DNA from: Isoetes taiwanensis
Taxonomy: Eukaryota > Streptophyta > Lycopodiopsida > Isoetales > Isoetaceae
Assembly: GCA_021234155.1 (NCBI GenBank)
Contig: JAJEKV010000165.1
Span: forward strand, 684,001 to 748,000
DNA: 64,000 nt
Direction: 5' to 3'
Shown here: one piece after another, positions 55,008 to 64,000 of the stretch
How the letters are laid out: each line of letters begins with the position of its first letter
How positions within the stretch are numbered: the first letter of the stretch is position 1
Made by a program: the position numbers and the translations under genes
Notes under the pieces: generated by a model
The model's input: the letters and a program-made list of their open reading frames with translations, nothing else
What the model was told of the DNA's origin: nothing
Databases searched by the model: none

Positions 55008-55745
55008 AGACAGCGACAGGGTGAATAGGGAAAGGGAAAAGGGAAAAGAGAGTGAAAATGGAGAAAAAAGGAAAAGGGAAAAAGGGCAAAAGGAAAGGGT
55101 GAAAGGAAAAAGGAGAAATAGGAAAATAAAAAATGAAAAATAGAAAACGGGAAGAGACGAAAATAGAAAAAGGAATGTGGAAAGGGAGCAAAGAAGAAAA
55201 AAGGCGGGGAAGGGAATAAGGGAAAGGGATGGGGAAAATTAAAAAAAAAAGGAAAGGCAAAAGGGCCGAAGGAAAAGAGAAAAAGGAAAGCAAAAAGGGC
55301 AAAGGAAAAGGACAGGAAAAAAAGTGAGGAGAAAAAAAGTGGAGAAAATGAAAGGAAAAAGGACATAGAAAAGGGGAAAGGGAAAGAGAAAAGGAAAAGG
55401 GTAGGGGAGATGGAAAATAGAAGGGAAAAAAAGGAAGAGAGAAAGGGTTAAGAGAGGAGGAAAAGGTAAAGGAAGGGAAAGGAAGGGGAAAGGGAAACCA
55501 AAGAAAGGGAAGGGAAGGGGAGAAAAGAAAAAAGGGAAGGTGAAAAAAGGGCAAAAAAAAAAAAGGAAAAACGGAGAGTGGAAAAATGGAAAAGAAAGAA
55601 GGGAAAACGTTAAGGAGAATGGAAAAAGGGAAGCGTGGGGATGGGCAAAGGGGAAAAGGGAAAAGAGAAAAAATAAGAGTAAAACGAGAAAATAGGGGAG
55701 GGGAACTAAAAAGAGAAAAAAGGAAAAGGAAAACGCGATGAATGA
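55008..55745. repeat. Purine tract of about 730 bp
   Basis: The plus strand is almost only A and G (AAAGGG, GGAAAA words), with pyrimidines only here and there. It abuts the GAATA repeats of the nested LINE tail. The 299-residue minus frame across it (Phe/Pro/Ser/Leu-rich) is a composition artefact. Confidence 0.95.
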
Positions 55746-55746
55746 A

Positions 55747-56197
55747 TAGAATAGAATAGAATAGTTTTTTTAACGTCCACGGAGACCAATAGGTCATGGG
55801 ACCCATACAATGGGCTAGTACAATCATTATTACTAGGATTAAAAAACCCCTGCCTCGAAAGGTTTTCAAGGGAAAAACCTTTGCAGTAATGATGATACTA
55901 GACAAGCGGAGATAATGACTACTGAGGGCTCAGTAATTGCAGACGTTTATCTAGAACCTCAAGTATGTATAATGCCAAGTCATGCACAGATGGTGCTCTG
56001 AGAAGTTGTGGAAGCGTGGAATGGAATGCTAAGGTCAAAAAATGATTCCGGACTATCTCAAAAGCAGGGCAACTCAGAAGAGTATGGCTTTTATCTTCAA
56101 TAACCTGTAACTGGCAACAGACACATAGTCTCGCTTCTCGCGGCAATTGCGGTCGCTCCCATCTACATGTCTCAATCCGTAGTCTGTGGGACCCCGT
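55747..56197 (-). mobile_element. LINE end with (TTCTA)n tail, nested in the Helitron
   Basis: Reverse-oriented copy of 41990-42431: the tail is GAATA repeats on plus, followed by the same 3' untranslated region and the ORF2 C-terminus (RLCVCCQLQVIEDKSHTLLS, stop at 55919). It is 5'-truncated at about 56197. No clear target duplication. Confidence 0.88.
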
Positions 56198-57613
56198 GCG
56201 TACAGCAGGATCCCATAATATCTAAGGATGCTTTTTTGTGGCCCGTTTCTATGCCTAAAAATCTGCTACTGTGGGAGCATGATTTGGGGTTCGTTGCTTG
56301 GAAGATAAGATCAGAGGGTGTATGTAAATAAGGCTATGTTTTGTTGCTTAAAAGGCTGGTGGTGCACTTCGGATCTGTGGTCTAACACCTCCAAGGAAGT
56401 ATGGCAAAAGCCACTTTGGAATAGGACAAGAAGCAACGAATTTGGGTATGTCTTCTAACAATTCAGATTGGTATGTCTTCTAACAATTCAGATTGGTGGT
56501 GGGCACTTGGGATGTGGCTGGAGAAAGTCCTCTAGATGATTTGAACTTGGCTGCATGGCTAGACACAAACCTGCAGATGTTTATATAATTGGGTCTGTTA
56601 TAGCAGATTGATTTACCCGTGCAGTCTATAGCAGCACAATGAACTGCCAATCTTTTATTTCTTGCTAGGCAACATTGCTCATGATAAGCATGACAAGGTA
56701 ATGCCCAAGCATGGTAGCTTATTTCCAGCTCATGAATCGTGTGCTCTAATCCTTTAGTAAATACATGTGGATGATTGCAGACATGCAGCATATGAAGGAA
56801 ATACAATAGATTCAGGCATGGAATTTAAGGAACAATAGGTTATATATATGTCATCGTTGTCGGAGTGCCTGATGTAAATGTGCATCCAAATGTGAGCTTT
56901 ATTCTGATCATCAAGTAGAAATTCTTTCTTCTAAACAATTGTGTCTCAGATGAGATTATTTTCTCAACAAGATAAAGTTTACATGACTTCTTAAGGAGGG
57001 CTATTGAAGGCCTGCTATAGATATAGCAGAAGTTGTTGGTGATTGTTCCTTGGTAAGTTATTGGTATTGTTTAGAATTCCCTTCTTACACCCAAACTTGA
57101 AATGGAACTTTTGCTTTGCCATGCAAGTGCTTAATTCCAACTTCCCAATCCTTACAGGTTGTGAAATGCTCTCATGTAAGTCTATATATTGCTTGTGCTG
57201 AGATTACGTATGGGGCTTAAAATAGTTCTAAGTAAGGCATCTACTTAGATAGACATTCAGAGCTCAATCAGATGATTTATCGCAACCCATTGCTTCTGCA
57301 CGTGCATTGCAAAAGCTCAGCCTGCATTTGTAGTTCTGGCTCAGATTTAATTTGTAGTTATCAATGTACCCTGGCCTTCCTTGCAGCCATGGCTTTGTCT
57401 GTGCAGAACATTGGCATATTTCCACTTTGTGCGATTAGAAAGTATCCAAGTGCTACCACTACAAAGACTTAAAGGTGTGCTTTTGGACAATTGTTGGGAG
57501 TTGCATGATGAGTACTAATGCAATTGGTGAAGTTAACATGGCATTTGCCATATCTGTCCAAGTTAGACATTTGATTAATACATAGAGTTTATGGAATATT
57601 CTACTGATAGCAG

Positions 57614-57724
57614 GGTTTTTGGGATTGGAGCTTGGATGAGCTTGCGCTATATGATTTTCCTGCGATGCTGAATGTAGCTTACTCTATGTTACGAAGTAAA
57701 ATCAACTACATTGGCTACTCACAG
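57614..57724 (+). pseudogene. Captured exon of an acid-lipase-type gene
   Basis: Between an acceptor (GATAGCAG) and a donor (CAG then GTCTTT) the frame reads FWDWSLDELALYDFPAMLNV and AYSMLRSKINYIGYSQ. Plant and animal acid lipases (AB-hydrolase, triacylglycerol/lysosomal lipase family) have W-D-W-S-x-D-E-L-x-x-Y-D-x-P-A-M here, leading to the nucleophile elbow GHSxG. The elbow is altered to GYSQ at the exon end. A fragment captured by the Helitron, not a working enzyme. Confidence 0.75.
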
Positions 57725-57782
57725 GTCTTTACAACATATACTTTTTTATATCTATAGAGTATTCTGATGCTACTTCCAATGC

Positions 57783-57880
57783 AGAGCACTGAAACTGTAT
57801 TTGCAGCTCTATCAGAACAAAAGATGTGATTCTGTTGATAAAGCTATCATGCTTGCATCTGAGGCTTTCCAATAACATGA
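57783..57880 (+). pseudogene. Second captured lipase exon, decayed
   Basis: After acceptor TTCCAATGCAG it reads STETVFAALSEQKM and then, in a shifted frame, DSVDKAIMLASEAFQ. This resembles the lipase segment after the nucleophile elbow (T-x-x-A-F-A-A-L-S then A-A-x-L-L-x-P). The frameshift makes it non-functional. Confidence 0.5.
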
Positions 57881-59210
57881 TCCTTTTTTGCACTTATAGT
57901 TGTTTCTGCTTTCTCATTACTTCCTGCTTGGATTTTCAAGAAGCTGAAGTTCTTATTTTTACTTTTATGCTGGGCAGATCATCATGGGGTCTGGCCTAAA
58001 TGCTGACATCTGGAAAAAAAATTGAAAACAAGGATTGTAGTTCCTTTTGTCATTTTTTGACGATCTTAGTATAGTTCCTCATAATGTTTTACCCGCCTTT
58101 GTTGCCAGAAGCATAAGCAAGTTGTGTAAAAGCCCTTAGTTCAAACTACTCTTAAGATGATTTGGATCATTTTTCGCATTTGATGCTCATCCCTATGCAA
58201 TAATATTAGACAAAGTGATAATGTCTATTTATCACAATCTTAAAATATGTGTGCACAAAAAAAGAAGAAAAAAACACCAAAGGGTATGTTGGATCCTTAC
58301 AATAGCAATAAACTCTGTGAGATTGTTTAGGAAAGTATAGTTGATTTGAATTTTAAACTTAAGAGGGCTGAACAACTATCGTAAGAGCAGAAAGAGCTAC
58401 AATCTAATCTAGAAAGTTACCAAATGACCTCTACAACACATGAATAGCTTCTTTCAACTTCTTCAATGCAAGGGAAAATAAGACATGTAAAAACGCAATA
58501 TGCATTCTATAGTTTTAACATACAATAAACATAGACATTTGAAGACATGCACATAGTCTCAATAATCTAAAGTAGAATGAACACAAAATTCCAGTTACAA
58601 GTTTCCAACTTTAGCCCAATGCTAACTACGCCAACTTATCTCACCCTCTAGGTTTTTTGCTAGGCACCGTTGCTATAAGTACATAAAGACACACTACTTA
58701 TGCTCTTTTTGCCTTATAATCCATTTGGTCATATAGCAAATTTTTGAGTAAGTTTGCATGTGTGAAAAAAGACCTCATCTCAATACAGACCACGTATTGT
58801 TGACAGGTTCCCAACATTACAAAGGATCATGGCAACAAGACTAAAGCGTCCCCTTTCTTCATATGGGCCCAAGTTTCCACAATTATACTTTATAGGCCTG
58901 TTGCGCAAGAAAAACCCATTACCCATTAGGCTATATTGAATAGTAACGTTCAAACTACATGTTTGAACCAGTCTTAAATCACAAAAAATCCACTAAGTCC
59001 ACAGAAACGACATGTATTTTTTGTGATGTGGTTTTTAACATGTTAAAGACCCGGATATACCCATGGTTTAAAAGTGATGGCATCCGATATTTACGGGGCT
59101 CCTCAAACTACTGGTAACACATTACTATCCCATTGTTTGTGAACAATCACATGGAATGATCACAAAAGGTGAACACATGTAAAGCCCACCAACGGTGGGC
59201 AATTTACTAG

Positions 59211-59310
59211 TGGATGCATAATGTAATGATGAATAAAATGATATGTAGAATGGATGCATGATGTAATGATGAATAAAATGAGGTCCTTCAATAAATAAAT
59301 GAAAACAATG
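59211..59310 (+). repeat. SINE-tail repeat flanking the Helitron
   Basis: Two tandem units of TGGATGCATRATGTAATGAT-GAATAAAATG, ending TCCTTCAATAAATAAATG, match the tail of the SINE at 42.5 kb. It is the host sequence into which the Helitron inserted. Confidence 0.65.
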
Positions 59311-59951
59311 TGATTTCATTCTTAGAAATTGTCTTATCAGATTTTTGTTGTAGGTTGAATTGTTTTGGTTTTTCTCTGAAAAAAGCCATGTTATATCATA
59401 GTCCAATGCCATCTATTCATAAGTATGCCCTTTACAAAAAGGAAGGATGTCTATAGAAGGACATGAATAAAAAAAGGGAAGCACCTAGTAGGGTAACCCT
59501 AGATGCTGCACTGCACACAGAAGGGTCATACAATGCAGGTGCAGTTATGCAAATTTAGACTTCTACATTAAGTAAGAGACATAAATGATCACTAGTTGTA
59601 GCTGGCCATAGGGTTCTCATGGATGATGGCGACCGTGGCCTTCCTCCACCAAGCCATCTCTCAGCTCCAGCGATCAATTCAAGTGGCCTCTTCTTTCCAA
59701 AATGCAACACAAAGTTATTAGAGAGCAAAAAAAAAAGGGGGGGAAAAAGATCGATCATTTCACTTGGGGGTTTTTTTTTTTTGGGTTTTTCAAAGATTTT
59801 ATGCCAAAAACGAATTTGCTACCTGGAACGGAGTGCACATTTCACGTGAACTTTACTCATAACAAAGTTCTCCGTAGCACCCATACTAGAAACTTGGTTG
59901 GGACTTCTCGAACTCTAGACCAAGTTCCGAACGAGAACTGGTTCTTGGTTT
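59311..59951. other. Spacer, no supported gene
   Basis: It contains poly-A/poly-G and poly-T runs at 59728-59783 and, at 59870-59945, words such as AAGTTCCGAACGAGAACTGG that resemble the subterminal repeats of the hAT element at 6.2-7.5 kb. Confidence 0.4.
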
Positions 59952-60061
59952 TTTAATCCTAGTAGTAATGATTGTACTAGCCCATTGTATGGGTCCCATG
60001 ACCTATTGGTCTCCGTGGACGTTAAAAAACTATTCTATTCTATTCTATTCTATTCTATTCT
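59952..60061 (+). mobile_element. Severely truncated LINE 3' end with (TTCTA)n tail
   Basis: It starts within AATCCTAGTAGTAATGATTG and ends GTGGACGTTAAAAAACTA plus six TTCTA-type units, the same 3' end as at 42.3-42.43 kb. Confidence 0.88.
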
Positions 60062-61494
60062 CAAGAAAATAGGAAATTACTAAAGAGAATGAAATTTTTG
60101 AGTTTTGGCCCTTTATATTAAGTCTCCACATATGCAATGGATATTTTTAACGAATTAGCCAAGCTAACTGAACATATGAATAAGTGGAAAATTCTTCGAC
60201 CTTTTTTTTTGTCGTTATAGATGGATGAGAATGCTATGACAATTTAGGAAGGACTTTCAATTGTTAGATGAACCTTTGCTTTCTAAAATGTGTGGGGCAA
60301 AATATACAACCGAGACAAACCTTTAGAAAGACAAGTTTCTTTGACCTTTGCAATTGTAGATGTATTGCTTTGATTGGAAGGGAGTTGAATGAAATAATTT
60401 TGATGAGCTTTTATGTGCATGCAACGCAAATGCAAGGGGCCAAAATTTTTAAAATGATGAGCTCGATGGGGTTAAACCAATTGGTAGCACCCAACTGAGG
60501 TTACCACTAAGCCTTCACCCTCAAATGGAAATCTGAATGCTGGAAAGGGTTCAATTCATGACATATATAGCAAGAAAGGCCTATACAACATCACACATTG
60601 AGTACCAAATGTTCGTAGGTTTTGCTTTAAACAATATTGTAGTACTATTGTAGGGGTCTCGTTTCAAGATTCCTTTAAAAATCAAATTTAGGTAACAAAT
60701 GAACCTTCTGGGATTGCCCCTAGAGAGCAAACCCTCATTATGTGGGTAAAAGGCAAATTCCATATATATGCCAGTATATGCATGGATATTCCTTATGATT
60801 GTCCTAAACCTACTTTGTAGTTAATTTACCAGTCGCAAAAGGGAATCTAGAAGCATATGCCCTCGATGCGAAAGAGATTGTGATGCTGCAGGAGGAGGTA
60901 TGAGAAGTTGCAACACAAATTATTGGGCTTCTACTTGGTATTCTGTTGCTTGTAAGCCCCCGTGCTCTTTGGATTGCTATTCATTTTTAAGTTGGTTGAT
61001 AGCAAATGTCTGTAGTAGGTGCAGGGAGCAGATGCATTGGCAACATCATATATGTTGTTGATTTTTTCTTGGGCAGTTCTTCGTGTTATACATCTCTGGC
61101 TAAGATATAAGTCTCTAAAAGTGCTTAGTTCCCCCACATTATGCTGAATGTTATCTATTATTTTTATTTGATGCACCCTGAACTCTAAATAGTCTGCTCA
61201 ACAGATCTAGAAGCTTGAGAGTCGTTAGATGGTTGATCTCATTGACCCTGCTGTAGACAAGCATGAATATAATTTGTTGAATCGAGAAAAGATATGCTTT
61301 GTGTGTGTTTATCTTTTCCTATTATCTCCTTTCTGAATCCGATCTATTTATTGTTATAAATGGGTTCCTGTCTAGGCTAATCTAGAGATTTATGTCTAAT
61401 CGTTGGTCTAGATCCAATGGTTGGGATTTAAAATCGTCAAGGACTTGCCAATAGGGGTGCGCAATACATGACGTCCATATTTATTTTAATACAT
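60062..61494. other. Spacer, no supported gene
   Basis: AT-rich with short open frames only (for example 60268-60498). No repeat family recognised. Confidence 0.45.
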
Positions 61495-61498
61495 AATT

Positions 61499-61596
61499 TT
61501 GGGTCCCATAGATCGATTAGTCTCTGTGGACGATAGAAACTCTACTCTACTCTACTCTACTCTACTCTACTCTACTCTATTCTATTCTATTCTCTT
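61499..61596 (+). mobile_element. LINE 3' end variant with (CTCTA)n tail
   Basis: GGGTCCCATAGATCGATTAG, TCTCTGTGGACGATAGAAA and about nine CTCTA then TTCTA units correspond to GGGTCCCATGACCTATTGGT and GTGGACGTTAAAAAAC in the other copies. A diverged subfamily with a different pentamer. Confidence 0.8.
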
Positions 61597-61599
61597 GGA

Positions 61600-63180
61600 A
61601 CAATCCTGGTTGTTGAGATATGTGGTTGGGATAGGACGTTCCACAAAATTGTTGATGTAAAGAAAATGAATATAATAGGAGTTTATTATTGGAGACGGTC
61701 ATTGTAGAATACCTAGTGAATAGGCTGAAAGCAATAAAAGGTTGGTTTGGAATTTATTTTAGGTAGCCATGTTCCGACTTTTCTTGCTTAGGCTAGATAT
61801 ATAAATACCCCCCAAAGTTATTACTTTTTGAGATCAAATTTGATATTATTTTCCATGGCTATCTAAGTTGCATGGACCTATAACAGAGAGTGGCACACAC
61901 AAATCCCTAAATACAATTGTAAATCACTTGTCTATCTTGATTTAGTAGTCATTTAACCATGTAGAGCATTTTAGGTAGAATAATTTTCCAATTCATCATA
62001 CCTATTGAAGAATGCTACAAGCTCCATATTTAACAATTCTAAGCTTGTTGTTGTTGATGCTGGCGGCGAATGCATCCTCGTAGTTTTCAAATAATTTGCA
62101 AGAAAACGTCTCTAAGGAATCATATCATGTAGGAGGGTGGGTCTTTGGATTACAACATATAGATTTTGTAACGAGGGTCAAGTTTAAGGTGGGTCAAGCC
62201 AACAGTTTAATCCACAACCTTAGCTCAACTAAGAGCTGCTCTCGTGATTATTGCCTGACTGACAGCGATGCCTACCACCCACATCCATGCAGGTGAGCCA
62301 CAGATCTACATCAAGTTGGCCAACAAAGGCAGATAGCATGCCACATAGACCATCCACATTCAGAAGCTCTTCAATCTCCAAGATCCACACATCGAGCTCC
62401 GAAGTCACATGCATAGGAAATATGGGGCTTTCATTAAGGGGATTGGGGGCTTCAATAGGATCAAAGGAGGGCACACCAAAATCAGTAGGTAGTCTAGAAG
62501 GAATGGGGTTATCAGGCTTTGCAATTTCCATCACTTCATGCCTTTCTTCCTCTGGAAACCTGTCTGCAAGCGAAAATTGTAAAGACAAGGAACATACCTA
62601 GATAGAACCAAATCTCCTAAGCCCACTATAGGGCCTACACTACAAGCCAAGTCATTGCAACCGCCCTTACCAGGTAGAGGCACCAGCATCTTAGGTACTA
62701 GCATCTTCACAAAAAACCAAAACAGGACCACAAGGGACAAAAAGCAGGTCGGAGGCACAGGCTCCAGCCAAAACAAACACAAAACACCACACAGTCGGCC
62801 CAAGCCTATGCTGCCATTAGAAAATGCCTTCCTCATCCGAAAAAAAATACTAAACGTATAATTTTGACCCAAGAAAACACACAAATACCCAATGGTTTCT
62901 TGCAAGAAAAAAAACCGAATTATAGCAACTTCGCAGCCCGTACAAATTGCAAACCATTGGAATGGGACGTTTTGGGTGTATTATCGTTTTGGGTGTCTAA
63001 AAATTATTTTGGGCCATTGGATGCTGGCATATGCCACGACATATGCCATGGGGCGAATTTGGAGCCCTCAAACGCAAGTCAAGATGGGGTCAAAGATGGG
63101 GCCCACCTTTGACTTACCCCTAACATTTTATTAAACCATTGAATAAATAGGATGCTCCACAATTAGTAGCCAAACAAAAT
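61600..63180. other. Spacer; one unassigned open frame
   Basis: A 119-residue minus frame (62229-62588) reads HEVMEIAKPDNPIPSRLPTD and TSELDVWILEIEELLNVDGL with balanced composition. It has no recognised domain and could be an exon fragment. Otherwise nothing is supported. Confidence 0.3.
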
Positions 63181-63690
63181 AATAAGCACTGTAAATAGAG
63201 AATGATGAGCCTGGGGAGTCGAACCCCAGTAGAAGTTCCGACGCTCATCCCACACACAAAAACAGAAGCCATCTGTAAGCGAGACACCCCAAATGATAGT
63301 ATTACAAATTTTAAGACACCCCAAATGATAGTATTATCTGAAGCCAAGATCATCGCTGGTTGTTGCCAATCTAACTATTGCTAAAGCCAACATCAGAGTC
63401 TGTTCTAAATCAGGAAGAGCAGGGCTTGGGGGATCGAACCCCAACAAAAATCCAATGCCCTTGGCTTACCTGAAGCATCAGCCAGCCGGAAACTTGGCTC
63501 TACAGACAGAGCAATACCGACAAGACAAAAGGAAACACAAGAATTTAACAAATGTAAACTTCCCTATTCAAAAATCCAATGGCCTTGGCTTATCTCAAGC
63601 ATGCGCCAGCCGGAATCTTGGCTCTACAGAAGCCTGTGAAGATTGAAGATAACCAAGCAACACCGACAACACAAAAGAAAACACAAGTTC
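63181..63690. repeat. Duplicated segment with tRNA-like B boxes
   Basis: Minus-strand B-box words GGTTCGACTCC (about 63205-63220) and GGTTCGATCCCC (about 63428-63445) suggest SINE remnants. Two copies of a segment of about 120 bp share AAAATCCAATGSCCTTGGCT, GCCAGCCGGAA and CTTGGCTCTACAGA (63448-63550 and 63571-63686). A 33-bp duplication (GACACCCCAAATGATAGTAT) is at 63283-63340. Confidence 0.55.
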
Positions 63691-64000
63691 TGCACCAAAA
63701 TCTCTGAGCCTGTACAACTTTGCCAAATCTGCCAGGCCACAAACTTCTCCACTCCAGAGATCCGATGCCCACAGGAAGATCCTGCTGAAGAAATCCGGCG
63801 CAAGGAAGGTATGGCGCAGGGATAGGTTCTATACGTACAAAATTAAAATTCCTGACGTATAAAGTCAAAAAATACGTATTTTTTAATAAAATCGTATTTA
63901 ACGATAAAAACCTCGCCCGTAGGAAAAAAAAAAAAATTGTCGTCTGTAGCGTCTGTGAAAAAACTTCAGCGTCTGACGCTGAAATACAAATTCTGCGCCG
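63691..64000. other. Window end, no supported gene
   Basis: A/T-rich with TACGTATTTTTTAATAAAAT and repeated CGTCTG words near the edge. Nothing assignable. Confidence 0.4.

Larger units (their letters stand above)
54860..59210 (+). mobile_element. Helitron carrying lipase exons, 4,351 bp
   Basis: The 3' end reads AAAGCCCACCAACGGTGGGC, AATTTA and CTAG followed by T, the same design as the first Helitron (AAAGCCC, CAACG, GGGC, TAACTAG). The 5' end TCTTTATATTATAAAAATA follows GATATGTAGAA. A neighbouring repeat copy at 59249-59278 reads GATATGTAGAATGGATGC uninterrupted, which is the expected empty site between A and T. It contains a purine tract, a nested LINE end and captured lipase exons, but no Rep/helicase gene. 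The 5' boundary rests on an 11-12 bp flank match. Confidence 0.75.

Noticed and set aside
55006-55905. 299-residue minus-strand open frame rich in Phe, Pro, Ser and Leu
   Set aside because: It lies on the complement of the purine tract, which contains hardly any stop codons; composition alone explains it.

Overview
The window looks like nuclear DNA from a land plant with a large, transposon-packed genome. I favour a fern or another seed-free plant, but this is a guess: families such as DUF7869 and DUF8039 proteins and LINEs of this type are, as far as I know, common there. Supporting signs are plant-type Copia, LINE, hAT and Helitron elements, GT-AG introns and an initiator-tRNA-Met primer site. 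No intact host gene is evident. Almost everything coding-like is a transposable element or a decayed multi-exon gene.

Layout. 1-2.2 kb: the end of an LTR element and small repeats. 2.2-9.93 kb (minus): a decayed gene of at least six exons. Exon 2 has a possible ParB-like segment, the penultimate exon has an FCP1/NLI-phosphatase-like domain, and one exon is split by a hAT insertion with an 8-bp target duplication. Its introns are filled with copies of a perfect palindrome centred on CTCGACTCGCGAGTCGAG and with foldback (hairpin) DNA. 10.2-10.6 kb (plus): a small divergent gene with a DUF8039-like domain. 10.9-12 kb: an intergenic array of the same palindrome plus long foldbacks. 13.2-16.6 kb: a low-complexity TAATGGTT tract, then a decayed DUF8039/DUF7869 transposon-type gene.

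17.9-29.5 kb: a Copia retrotransposon with both LTRs and a CCAAG target duplication. It is interrupted by a full-length minus-strand LINE (20,630-27,235) with a 16-bp target duplication. This LINE has five consecutive ORFs. Two junctions are UAAUG stop-start overlaps, and the last ORF is a small eight-cysteine protein conserved in a second, diverged LINE at 51 kb. 30.5-33.8 kb: a young non-autonomous LTR element. 35.6-36.9 kb: tandem repeats of about 460 bp, one holding a tiny LINE-tail insertion. 38.8-41.2 kb: a minus-strand LINE relic containing a 238-bp hAT-type MITE. 41.6-42.6 kb: a tRNA-related SINE interrupted by a LINE 3' end with a pentanucleotide tail.

43.3-51.8 kb: a second insertion of the five-ORF LINE family, carrying a partial internal duplication and a 3,590-bp Helitron. 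54.86-59.21 kb: a second Helitron of the same 3'-end family. It contains a purine tract of about 730 bp, a nested LINE end and captured exons of an acid-lipase-type gene. The remaining stretches are AT-rich and gene-poor with scattered tandem repeats.

The sequence therefore records repeated nesting: hAT into gene, LINE into Copia, MITE into LINE, LINE into SINE, Helitron into LINE, and LINE into Helitron. All coordinates and similarities were judged by eye from the sequence.
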